Source: an uncultured Bacteroidota bacterium
Lineage (GTDB): Bacteria > Bacteroidota > Bacteroidia > 2-12-FULL-35-15
Direction: 5' to 3'
Length of the DNA: 64,000 nucleotides
Assembly: GCA_903847205.1 (NCBI GenBank)
Contig: CAINDA010000026.1
Span: 1-64,000 of the forward strand
The stretch's first letter is position 1, and the number at the start of each line of letters is the position of its first letter. Positions 1-7,880 of the stretch are shown here, piece after piece. The notes beneath the pieces are model-generated. The model was not told the DNA's origin and did no database searches. It saw only the letters and a list, made by a program, of their open reading frames with translations. Position numbers and translations under genes: made by a program.

Positions 1-1
1 G

Positions 2-43
2 ACTAAAAGTCTTTCTGCAACACTTGAAAAAATTGGTATTTGA
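2..43 (+). CDS. possible C-terminal tail of an upstream gene (partial)
   Basis: An open frame runs in from the left edge and reads TKSLSATLEKIGI before a TGA at 41-43. The composition looks like a plausible protein tail, but thirteen codons cannot identify a family. It may be chance. Confidence 0.3.
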   Translation, partial: TKSLSATLEKIGI

Positions 44-81
44 GAACATATCATTTGTGATTACAACTTTAAAAATTTGTA

Positions 82-117
82 GAAACTGAAAGTCTTGCAC
101 TGAAAGTGCATAGTTTC
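82..117. other. nested inverted repeats upstream of glnN
   Basis: TGCACT (96-101) and AGTGCA (105-110) form a perfect six-base stem with a GAA loop. An outer stem GAAACT (82-87) / AGTTTC (112-117) encloses it. An octamer CTGAAAGT is repeated at 86-93 and 100-107. There is no T tract, so it is not an obvious terminator. It may be a structured RNA or the 3' end of an upstream transcript. The rest of 1-348 is AT-rich and holds the glnN promoter region, with two G-rich patches at about 201-207 and 252-257. Confidence 0.35.
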
Positions 118-303
118 AACTAACGAACTGAAACAATGAAATTTAAATTCTACAATCTGCCACTGAATATTATATTTTAAAAGGTATGACTAAAAAAACA
201 GGGGGTGGTATTAAATAATACTAGTTTATATAACAAGTATCCATTATTTTTAGGGGGTGTTAATAAAAAAATGCAATAATTTTATTCGGATGCATAAATT
301 TTA

Positions 304-320
304 TATTTTTGTCGGACAAA
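304..320 (+). promoter_or_regulatory. glnN promoter -7 element with overlapping palindrome
   Basis: TATTTTTG at 304-311 fits the Bacteroidota -7 consensus TAnnTTTG. A 13-base palindrome TTTGTC-G-GACAAA (308-320) overlaps it and the expected transcription start, a position typical of a repressor operator. No strong -33 TTG is seen. Confidence 0.45.
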
Positions 321-348
321 TTAATAACAGAACTTAAAAAAATATAAA

Positions 349-2538
349 ATGGCCTTTCACAGATTTAAAGCATTAGAAACGGTTCTTTCAAGAACCCCTG
401 TAAACGTTACCCTGCCAAGTAATAAAGTGTCAGAATTTTTTGGAGAAAATGTATTCGGCATAGATGCCATGCGTGAGTATCTTTCTGAAGAAGCCTTTAA
501 TAGTGTTATGTCTGCCATAGAACATGGTTCAAGAATAGACCGTAAAATGGCTGACCAGGTGGCCGCATCCATGAAAGCATGGGCAAGTTCAAAAGGTGCA
601 ACCCACTATACCCATTGGTTTCAGCCATTAACAGGAACAACCGCTGAGAAGCACGATGCCTTTTTTGAGCCGACAGAAGGCGGCCGTGCTGTGGAGCGCT
701 TTGGAGGCAGTCAATTAGTACAGCAGGAATCTGATGCTTCCAGTTTTCCAAACGGAGGTATCCGCAATACATTTGAAGCAAGAGGCTATACAGCTTGGGA
801 TCCAACATCTCCCGCATTTGTAATTGGCAAAACTTTATGTATTCCAACAATTTTCGTTTCTTATACCGGCGAAGCACTCGATTTTAAAACTCCTTTGCTA
901 AAAACATTAAATATACTTGACAAAGCAGCCGTTGATGTCTGCCAGTACTTCGATAAAAATGTAACAAAAGTTAACGTAACATTAGGCTGGGAGCAGGAGT
1001 ATTTTTTAGTTGACGAGGCTTTATATAATTCACGTCCTGATCTAGCAATGACCGGGCGCACCCTTTTCGGACACTCTCCTGCAAAAGGGCAGCAGCTCGA
1101 AGATCATTATTTTGGATCCATCCCCGAACGTGCAACTGCCTTTATGCGCGATTTTGAAATGGAATCTTTAAAATTGGGCATCCCAATCAAAACACGTCAC
1201 AATGAAGTAGCACCTAATCAATTTGAATGCGCACCGGTTTTTGAAGAGTGTAATTTGGCTGTAGATCACAATCAGCTTTTAATGGATGTGATGGAGAAAA
1301 TTGCGAGGCGTCATAATTTCTGTGTTTTATTCCACGAAAAGCCTTTTGCCAGCGTTAACGGAAGCGGTAAACACAACAACTGGAGCATGAGCACTAATAC
1401 CGGTAAAAATTTATTAAGCCCAGGTAAAACACCAAAAACCAATTTGCAGTTTTTAACCTTTTTTATAAATACAGTAAAAGCTGTTCATGATAATGCTGAT
1501 CTGCTCCGTGCTTCCATCGCCTCTGCAAATAACGATCACCGCTTAGGAGCTAACGAGGCTCCTCCGGCTATTATGTCGGTTTTTCTAGGAACACAGCTTT
1601 CAAGTGTATTGGATGAGCTCGAAACTAAAGTGAAATCAGGCAAAATGAGTCCTGATGAAAAAACTGCATTAAAATTAGGCATCGGAAAAATTCCCGATAT
1701 TTTATTAGATAATACGGATAGAAACAGAACATCGCCATTCGCCTTTACAGGCAATAAATTTGAGTTCCGTGCAGTTGGTTCATCAGCAAACTGTGCCGGC
1801 CCGATGATAGTATTGAATGCAATTGTAGCAGATCAGTTGATTCAATTTAAAAAAGATGTAGATGCATTAATTTCAGAAAATGTAGATAAGGATGAAGCCA
1901 TTTTTCAAATCTTACGGAAATATATAGTTGCTTCAAAAAAAATTCGTTTTGAGGGAAATGGATATGGTGAAGAATGGGTAAAAGAAGCTGCCAAACGCGG
2001 ACTTTCCAATATCAAAACTACACCGCTTGCATTAGCCGCATTTATTTCAAAACAAACAATGAACCTGTTCGAACGCCACAATATTTTATCTGAACGAGAG
2101 CAGCATGCGCGTTATGATATTTATTTGGAAACGTACACAAAAAAAATTCAGATAGAATCCCGGGTAATTGCTGATTTAGCAATGAGTCAGATCATCCCTA
2201 CAGCTATTAAATACCAAAGTTCCTTAATTGAAAATGTAAAAGGCTTAAAGGAAATAATGGGTGCTTCGGATTTTAAAAAAGCAGGTCAGATACAGCTGGG
2301 AATGATTTCGGAAATTTCAGAACATATCAATACCATAAAAACTAAAGTAGATGAAATGACAGAAGGCCGTAAAAAGGCGAATGCAATTACTGATGTCAAA
2401 AAGCAGGCTGTTGATTACTGCGAAAAAGTAAAATGTTATTTCGATGTAATTAGGTATCATGTAGATAAGCTTGAATTACTTATTGATGACGAAAGCTGGC
2501 CATTACCAAAATACAGAGAATTACTATTCACAAAATAA
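349..2538 (+). CDS. glnN: type III glutamine synthetase
   Basis: This enzyme makes glutamine from glutamate, ammonia and ATP in the cytoplasm and is the main ammonia-assimilating enzyme of many Bacteroidota. At 729 residues it matches the type III class (about 700-730), much longer than type I GlnA. The type III N-terminal region is present (residues 1-200, including GGSQLVQQESD). The catalytic barrel carries TRHNEVAPNQFE near residue 285 and GSGKHNNWS near residue 337, the latter lining the active site. The long helical C-terminal tail of the class follows (from about 580). The ATG at 349 directly follows an A-rich leader without a Shine-Dalgarno sequence. The gene stands alone, with its own promoter and a terminator at 2588-2635. 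Confidence 0.96.
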   Translation: MAFHRFKALETVLSRTPVNVTLPSNKVSEFFGENVFGIDAMREYLSEEAFNSVMSAIEHGSRIDRKMADQVAASMKAWASSKGATHYTHWFQPLTGTTAEKHDAFFEPTEGGRAVERFGGSQLVQQESDASSFPNGGIRNTFEARGYTAWDPTSPAFVIGKTLCIPTIFVSYTGEALDFKTPLLKTLNILDKAAVDVCQYFDKNVTKVNVTLGWEQEYFLVDEALYNSRPDLAMTGRTLFGHSPAKGQQLEDHYFGSIPERATAFMRDFEMESLKLGIPIKTRHNEVAPNQFECAPVFEECNLAVDHNQLLMDVMEKIARRHNFCVLFHEKPFASVNGSGKHNNWSMSTNTGKNLLSPGKTPKTNLQFLTFFINTVKAVHDNADLLRASIASANNDHRLGANEAPPAIMSVFLGTQLSSVLDELETKVKSGKMSPDEKTALKLGIGKIPDILLDNTDRNRTSPFAFTGNKFEFRAVGSSANCAGPMIVLNAIVADQLIQFKKDVDALISENVDKDEAIFQILRKYIVASKKIRFEGNGYGEEWVKEAAKRGLSNIKTTPLALAAFISKQTMNLFERHNILSEREQHARYDIYLETYTKKIQIESRVIADLAMSQIIPTAIKYQSSLIENVKGLKEIMGASDFKKAGQIQLGMISEISEHINTIKTKVDEMTEGRKKANAITDVKKQAVDYCEKVKCYFDVIRYHVDKLELLIDDESWPLPKYRELLFTK

Positions 2539-2587
2539 GTCTTGTAAAACCTTAGTTCATCTCTGAAGCAAAACCATTTCCCAATGC

Positions 2588-2635
2588 GCAAACTCCAGCC
2601 GGACTATTTGTTTGGCTCGGAGTTTTCGTTTTTAA
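2588..2635 (+). terminator. rho-independent terminator of glnN
   Basis: AAACTCC (2590-2596) pairs with GGAGTTT (2619-2625), extended inward by GCC/GGC, and is followed by a T-rich run. Confidence 0.7.
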
Positions 2636-2691
2636 GGATTGTTTCAGCTTTAATGGCCGAAAAATTATTTTTTTTGTTTCAATTATTTATT

Positions 2692-2699
2692 TATTTTAG
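2692..2699 (+). promoter_or_regulatory. putative -7 element for the PorE-like gene
   Basis: TATTTTAG followed by C is a variant of TAnnTTTG, about 32 bases before the start codon at 2732. The same TAnnTTAGC variant recurs upstream of several other genes in the window. Confidence 0.35.
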
Positions 2700-2731
2700 C
2701 ACCCTTAAATTAGATAAACATAAAAACTGAT

Positions 2732-4849
2732 ATGAATATAATTTCAAAAGTAACTATTGCATTTGCTGTAACACTTCTGTTTTCAACGAATGTTTCAGCC
2801 CAGAAAAATTTTTCTACTGATGCTGATTTTGCATTTGCAAATAAACAGTATTTCAATGCGATTGAGCTCTATAAAAAGGCTTACACAAAAGCCAAGAAAA
2901 GAGAAGACAAAGCAACAATCATTTTTACAATTGCAGAGTGCTACAGATTGACAGGAGACAGCAAGCAGGCCGAAGCTTGGTACCTTAAAGCGATTAAGGC
3001 GAACTACACTGATCCTAAAGCAAAATTATATTTAGCGGATGCAAAAAAAGCGCAGGAAAAATACAATGAAGCTTTAATAGAATATACTAATTATCAAACA
3101 GAAGCTCCATCTGATCCAAGGGGTGAAGATGGAATTAAATCATGTGAATTAGCTACAAAATGGAAAGATAATCCCACCCGGTATAAAGTAGAAAACATGA
3201 CATTAATAAATACTAAAGACCCCGATTTTGCCCCATGTTATGCCGACAAAAAATACAATAGGCTGTATTTTACATCTATGCGCCCCGGAGTTACAGGCGG
3301 TGCTTTCGACGGAACACTCGGTGAATTTTACAGCGATATTTTTGAAACCGTGATGGATAAAAATGGAAGATGGAGTACAGCCACTCCTTTGCAACCTCCA
3401 GTAAATACTGGAGATAATGAAGGTCTACCTTCAGTAACTAAAAAGGGCGATATGCTTTTTTTTACCCGTTGTCTTGCAGAAAAAAATAAAAATTCACTAA
3501 ACCAATTGTGGGTATCTACTAAAAAGGGAAATGCTTGGGGAGAGCCCGAAAAACTTCCCTTCTGTAACGATACCAATAAATTTGCATCTCCCTCAATTTC
3601 TTCAGGAGGAATGACTTTGTTCTTTTCTTCTGATATGCCCGGAGGACAAGGCGGCAATGATATTTGGATGTCGAGCTATAACAAAAAAGAAAAAAAGTGG
3701 GGCCCTCCCGTAAACCTAGGACCAAGCATCAATACACCGGGTGAGGATGTTTTTCCTTTTATTCATGATGACGGAACCTTGTATTTTTCTTCAAACGGAC
3801 ATTTAGGAATGGGCGGTCTGGATATTTTCAGAGCTGAGAAAAAAGGCAAAGGCGAATGGGGTAATGTAACTAACTTAAAATATCCAATAAATTCTGCCGG
3901 TGATGATTTCGGAATTATTTTCGAAGGAAGTAAAGAAAGAGGCTATTTGTCATCCAATCGTGAAGGGACTAAAGGAGCAGATGATATTTGGTCGTTTGTG
4001 CTGCCGCCATTGTTGTTTGCAATTTCAGGAACTGTAACCGACTGTAAATTTAAAGAAACCATTGAAGGCGTAACTGTTAAATTACTTGGATCTGATGGAT
4101 CTTCAGTAGAAACTAAAACAGATGCTGAAGGTAATTTCAAATTTGCTGAAAACGGCGCAGCCCGCTTTGTTAACCCGAACACTTCTTATCAGCTTACTAC
4201 TTCAGTTGCTAAAGAGATTGTTACCAAAAAAGCACCAAATGGATTTGTAAACAGTTCAGGAAAAGCGAAAGTAACCACAGTGGGTGTTGAAGATGCCAAA
4301 ACATTCAAAGGAATTAATTTTTGTTTGATCCCCATCGAAAAATTCATCCGGTTCCCGGATGTGTTGTACGATTTAGGGCAGTCAACACTTCGTCCTGAAT
4401 CAAAAGATTCATTAGATTTTTTATACAATACTTTGCTTGATAACCCGACATTCGTAATTGAGTTAAGTTCACATACCGATTACAGGGGCGGTGATGCAGA
4501 TAACCAAAAACTTTCTGAAGACCGTGCAAAATCCTGTGTTGATTACCTTGTATCAAAAGGGATTCCTGCTGAACGTATGATTCCGAAAGGCTATGGTAAA
4601 AAGGTTCCTTTAGAAGTAAAAGATGCTTCAGGAGCTGTTTTATATACATTAACTCAGGCATATATAGATAAGGCTACAAAAGGCCAGTCAAAAGAAGAGT
4701 ACGAAGCTTTAATGCAGAAAAACAGGCGGACTGTGTTCAGCGTTTTACGCAAGGACTACGTGAATCCTAATGCTCCAAAAGAAGACCCTAATAAAGGACA
4801 AAAAACCAAACCTAAAACTGGTGAGGACGAGGAAGATTCGACTGAATAA
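2732..4849 (+). CDS. PorE-like OmpA/PD40/TPR periplasmic protein
   Basis: A signal peptide (residues 1-24, ending VSAQ) sends this 705-residue protein to the periplasm. In order: TPR-like helices (about 30-150), a PD40/WD40-type beta propeller (about 155-430, repeated LYFSSNG-type strands), a carboxypeptidase-regulatory-like fold (432-540) and an OmpA C-terminal peptidoglycan-binding domain (545-690, with LSEDRAKSCVDYL). This four-part order is that of PorE, the Porphyromonas T9SS component that anchors the secretion machinery to peptidoglycan. It stands alone between terminators, unlike the second PorE-like gene at 7.9-10.0 kb, which belongs to a cargo cluster. The stand-alone copy may therefore be the housekeeping PorE, but this is inference. 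The charged tail (about 685-705) is rich in Lys, Glu and Asp. Confidence 0.85.
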   Translation: MNIISKVTIAFAVTLLFSTNVSAQKNFSTDADFAFANKQYFNAIELYKKAYTKAKKREDKATIIFTIAECYRLTGDSKQAEAWYLKAIKANYTDPKAKLYLADAKKAQEKYNEALIEYTNYQTEAPSDPRGEDGIKSCELATKWKDNPTRYKVENMTLINTKDPDFAPCYADKKYNRLYFTSMRPGVTGGAFDGTLGEFYSDIFETVMDKNGRWSTATPLQPPVNTGDNEGLPSVTKKGDMLFFTRCLAEKNKNSLNQLWVSTKKGNAWGEPEKLPFCNDTNKFASPSISSGGMTLFFSSDMPGGQGGNDIWMSSYNKKEKKWGPPVNLGPSINTPGEDVFPFIHDDGTLYFSSNGHLGMGGLDIFRAEKKGKGEWGNVTNLKYPINSAGDDFGIIFEGSKERGYLSSNREGTKGADDIWSFVLPPLLFAISGTVTDCKFKETIEGVTVKLLGSDGSSVETKTDAEGNFKFAENGAARFVNPNTSYQLTTSVAKEIVTKKAPNGFVNSSGKAKVTTVGVEDAKTFKGINFCLIPIEKFIRFPDVLYDLGQSTLRPESKDSLDFLYNTLLDNPTFVIELSSHTDYRGGDADNQKLSEDRAKSCVDYLVSKGIPAERMIPKGYGKKVPLEVKDASGAVLYTLTQAYIDKATKGQSKEEYEALMQKNRRTVFSVLRKDYVNPNAPKEDPNKGQKTKPKTGEDEEDSTE

Positions 4850-4875
4850 AAATATAAATGAAAATGATTTTAATA

Positions 4876-4917
4876 AAAACATCCCGCCCGATAGTAATCG
4901 GTTTCGGGATGTTTTAA
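4876..4917. terminator. bidirectional hairpin between PorE-like gene and purM
   Basis: AAAACATCCCG (4876-4886) pairs perfectly with CGGGATGTTTT (4905-4915), and a small inner CCGAT/ATCGG stem lies in the loop. The flanking A and T runs make it a good terminator for the upstream gene. It ends just ahead of the purM start. Confidence 0.8.
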
Positions 4918-4927
4918 TTTTAAAAAT

Positions 4928-6133
4928 ATGAGTTCCGAAAACAGGTATAATTTACGAGGTGTATCCGCCTCAAAAGAAGATGTGCATAATGCGATTTCAA
5001 AAATTGACAAAGGCTTATTTCCTAAAGCGTTTTGTAAAGTAGTTCCTGATTATTTAACCGGAGATGAAAATTATTGCATTGTAATGCATGCTGACGGTGC
5101 GGGAACTAAATCTTCTTTAGCTTATATGTATTGGAAAGAAACTGGTGATGTGTCGGTATGGAAAAACATCGCCCAGGATGCAATTGTAATGAATACTGAT
5201 GATTTACTCTGCGTGGGAGCAATTGATAATATTTTACTCTCATCAACAATCGGCAGGAATAAAAACCTTATTTCTGCTGAAGTTATTTCTGCCATTATTA
5301 ATGGCACTGAAGAAACATTAGAACAAATGAGGAGTTATGGCATAGGCATATATTCAACCGGGGGCGAAACGGCTGATGTGGGGGATATTGTAAGAACAAT
5401 TATTGTTGACTCAACAGTTGTATGCCGGATGAAACGCAGCGATATTATTGATAATTCAAATATACAGGCAGGTGATGTTATTGTCGGCCTGGCATCAACC
5501 GGACAGGCTTCGTATGAAACAGAATACAACAGCGGAATGGGGAGTAATGGTTTGACATCAGCCCGTCATGATGTCTTTAAAAAATCATTGGCTTCTAAAT
5601 ATCCGGAAAGTTTTGACCCAGCTGTTCCTGAATCATTGATCTATAGCGGGAATACAGGCTTGACCGATAAAATAAATATTGAACTTAAATCAGAAATCAC
5701 AAATCCTGTATTGCAAATTTCAATTGATGCCGGGAAACTTGTTTTGTCGCCGACACGCTCTTATGCTCCAGTAATAAAAAAAATAATAGATCAGCATCGT
5801 TCTCAGATTCACGGGATGGTGCATTGCAGCGGAGGCGGACAGACCAAAGTGCTTCATTTTATTGATAATCTGCATGTGATAAAAGATAATTTATTTCCAG
5901 TGCCGCCTTTATTTAAATTAATCCAGTCGGAAAGCCAGACAGATTGGAAAGAAATGTATTCAGTTTTTAATATGGGACATAGAATGGAGCTCTATGTTCC
6001 TGAATCAATTGCCGGAGAAATTATTGCTGTTTCAAAATCATTTAATATTGATGCGCAAATTATCGGGAGGGTTGAGTCAGGAGCAACAAAACAATTAACA
6101 ATAAAATCCGAAAACGGTCTTTTTAAATACTAA
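4928..6133 (+). CDS. purM: phosphoribosylformylglycinamidine cyclo-ligase (AIR synthetase)
   Basis: PurM closes the imidazole ring in de novo purine synthesis, converting FGAM to AIR with ATP. The 401-residue protein shows the PurM/AIRS fold: N-terminal HADGAGTKSSLAYMYW (ATP and substrate loop), MNTDDLLCVGA and STGGETADVGDIV (acidic metal/phosphate sites), and a C-terminal AIRS_C half with SGGGQTKVLHF and MGHRMELYVP. It is longer than E. coli PurM (about 345), as in the Bacteroidota form. The ATG at 4928 lies ten bases after the terminator hairpin, so the promoter must lie inside or upstream of that hairpin. No other purine gene is nearby. Confidence 0.92.
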   Translation: MSSENRYNLRGVSASKEDVHNAISKIDKGLFPKAFCKVVPDYLTGDENYCIVMHADGAGTKSSLAYMYWKETGDVSVWKNIAQDAIVMNTDDLLCVGAIDNILLSSTIGRNKNLISAEVISAIINGTEETLEQMRSYGIGIYSTGGETADVGDIVRTIIVDSTVVCRMKRSDIIDNSNIQAGDVIVGLASTGQASYETEYNSGMGSNGLTSARHDVFKKSLASKYPESFDPAVPESLIYSGNTGLTDKINIELKSEITNPVLQISIDAGKLVLSPTRSYAPVIKKIIDQHRSQIHGMVHCSGGGQTKVLHFIDNLHVIKDNLFPVPPLFKLIQSESQTDWKEMYSVFNMGHRMELYVPESIAGEIIAVSKSFNIDAQIIGRVESGATKQLTIKSENGLFKY

Positions 6134-6167
6134 TAAAAAAAAATCACAAAAAAGTTAAAGCGGCATG

Positions 6168-6194
6168 AAATTCGCTTACATTTACAGCGAATTT
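6168..6194 (+). promoter_or_regulatory. perfect inverted repeat upstream of the Lys/Ala-rich gene
   Basis: AAATTCGC (6168-6175) and GCGAATTT (6187-6194) form a perfect eight-base inverted repeat with an 11-base spacer. The spacer contains TACATTTA, one base from the -7 consensus. The placement, 29 bases before the start codon at 6223, suggests an operator around a promoter. Confidence 0.35.
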
Positions 6195-6222
6195 AATCTC
6201 TAACTTTTTAAACTTATTTACA

Positions 6223-6450
6223 ATGAAAAAAACAATTACAGTTGTAGCATGCGCATTATTTGCAATGAGCACAGTATTAGGTACTGCTCAAACAGACAAA
6301 AAAGCTCCAGCAAAAAAAGAAGAAGCTAAAAAAGAAAGCGTAGCAGCAACTCCAGAAGCTGTACCAGCTAAAAAAGACGGTGCTAAAAAAGAAGCTCCTG
6401 CTAAAAAAGGTGCAAAAAAAGAAGCAAAAAAAGCTGACGAGAAAAAATAA
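6223..6450 (+). CDS. small exported Lys/Ala/Glu-rich protein
   Basis: A 75-residue protein with a clean signal peptide (residues 1-23, ending GTAQ). The mature part is a near-repetitive basic sequence of KKEAK, PAKK and KKE units, similar in composition to histone H1 tails. There is no cysteine and no folded domain. The gene has its own promoter-like region and a strong terminator, which argues that it is really expressed. Similar small secreted KA-rich proteins occur in Bacteroidota, with no assigned function that I know of. Binding to anionic envelope polymers or DNA is possible from charge alone. Confidence 0.75.
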   Translation: MKKTITVVACALFAMSTVLGTAQTDKKAPAKKEEAKKESVAATPEAVPAKKDGAKKEAPAKKGAKKEAKKADEKK

Positions 6451-6472
6451 TATTTAATAATATTATTTCATT

Positions 6473-6503
6473 AAAAAAAAGCCCTTCATTGGGCTTTTTT
6501 TTT
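6473..6503 (+). terminator. rho-independent terminator
   Basis: An A run, then GCCC (6481-6484) TTCATT GGGC (6491-6494), then nine T. It ends the Lys/Ala-rich gene. The rest of the gap to prfA (6504-6759) holds a TACCTTCG -7-like element at 6547-6554 and an 18-codon ATG-started frame at 6567-6623; nothing else was recognised. Confidence 0.85.
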
Positions 6504-6759
6504 GACCTGCGTTGATATTCTAATGTAAAGATGCCCGCTTTTTTTATACCTTCGCAAACGAAATAATGCAGGCAGACCAAGGAATAAATAAATTAAACAC
6601 TTATGAATACCAGGTGATTTGATTGATACATTTTCAAATTTTTGAATAATAAGTACAAACATTTAATTATAGAATAATCAAAAGTTTTTGCTTGTCCGCT
6701 ATGCTTAAAGAGACTTTACAATAATAAATTGGTATTCAAAATTAATAATCTAAAAAGAC

Positions 6760-7836
6760 GTGTTAGAAAAATTAGCAGCAATAAAAAGACGCTGGGAAGA
6801 AGTTGAACAGAAATTATCTGATCCCAAGGTAATTTCCAATATGCAGGAATTCAAAAAATTCAACAAGGAATATAAGGACTTAACAGGCGTTGTGGAGGCT
6901 TACCATAAATATAAAAACGTAGTTGAAAATATAGACTTTAATAAAAACATTTTATCGAATGAAAAGGACGATGAAATGCGGGAGATGGCTAAATTGGATT
7001 TGGAGGAGCTGCTTCCAAAGAAAGAACAGATTGAAGATGAAATCCGACAGATGCTTGTGCCTAAAGACCCCGAGGATGCCAAAAATGTTGTGATGGAAAT
7101 CCGGGCAGGCACCGGCGGAGATGAGGCAAGTATTTTTGCAGGGGATTTATACCGCATGTACACGCGATACTGCGAGAACAAAGGTTTAAAGCTTGATGTA
7201 GTTGATTTTAATGAAGGCACAATGGGCGGTTACAAAGAAATTATTTTTAATGTAACCGGTGAAAATGCCTATGGAATATTAAAGTTTGAAGGGGGGGTTC
7301 ACCGCGTGCAGCGTGTACCGAATACCGAAACGCAGGGAAGAGTTCATACTTCTGCTGCAACTGTGATGGTAATGCCGGAAGCAGATGAGGTGGACGTGGT
7401 CATCAATCCAGCTGATTTAGAAATTCAATTTGCGCGTTCAGGCGGAGCAGGCGGACAAAATGTAAATAAAGTAGAAACAAAAGTAATGCTGACGCATAAA
7501 CCTACTGGTATTGTTATTACTTGTCAGCAAGACCGTTCTCAGCTGGGAAACCGTGAAATAGCAATGAAAATGCTGCGGGCTAAATTATATGAAATTGAAC
7601 TGCAGAAACATTTAGACAGTGTTTCTAAAAGAAGGAAAACAATGGTTTCCACCGGCGACCGCTCGGAAAAGATACGTACATATAATTATTCTCAAAACCG
7701 CATCACCGACCACCGCATTAATCTAACACTATATAATTTGACTTTATTTATGGGCGGGGATATTCAGGAAATGCTGGACGGCCTTCAGTTAGCCGAAAAT
7801 GCTGAACGTTTAAAAGAAGGCGGAGTAGGGAATTAA
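6760..7836 (+). CDS. prfA: peptide chain release factor 1
   Basis: RF1 recognises UAA and UAG stop codons and triggers release of the finished peptide on the ribosome. The 358-residue length is standard. The universal GGQ motif is present ([13 protein letters not shown]), and the codon-recognition loop reads [18 protein letters not shown], whose P-N-T fits the RF1 PxT signature rather than RF2 SPF. The start codon is GTG at 6760 (reads as [11 protein letters not shown]), with no upstream in-frame ATG. The 250-base upstream gap makes a long leader possible. It is convergent with the PorE-like gene at 7.9 kb. Confidence 0.95.
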   Translation: MLEKLAAIKRRWEEVEQKLSDPKVISNMQEFKKFNKEYKDLTGVVEAYHKYKNVVENIDFNKNILSNEKDDEMREMAKLDLEELLPKKEQIEDEIRQMLVPKDPEDAKNVVMEIRAGTGGDEASIFAGDLYRMYTRYCENKGLKLDVVDFNEGTMGGYKEIIFNVTGENAYGILKFEGGVHRVQRVPNTETQGRVHTSAATVMVMPEADEVDVVINPADLEIQFARSGGAGGQNVNKVETKVMLTHKPTGIVITCQQDRSQLGNREIAMKMLRAKLYEIELQKHLDSVSKRRKTMVSTGDRSEKIRTYNYSQNRITDHRINLTLYNLTLFMGGDIQEMLDGLQLAENAERLKEGGVGN

Positions 7837-7880
7837 AATTTTTTGTGGATTAAATTACTCTTTCGAAATTGAAAAGCTGA

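Noticed and set aside
6567-6623. 18-codon frame in the prfA leader as a leader peptide
   Set aside because: Too short to judge, with no run of regulatory codons and no attenuator hairpin after it.
6604-6738. Inverted pair TGAATACCA / TGGTATTCA enclosing the prfA leader
   Set aside because: Arms are only nine bases, 117 bases apart, in AT-rich DNA where such a match is expected by chance fairly often.
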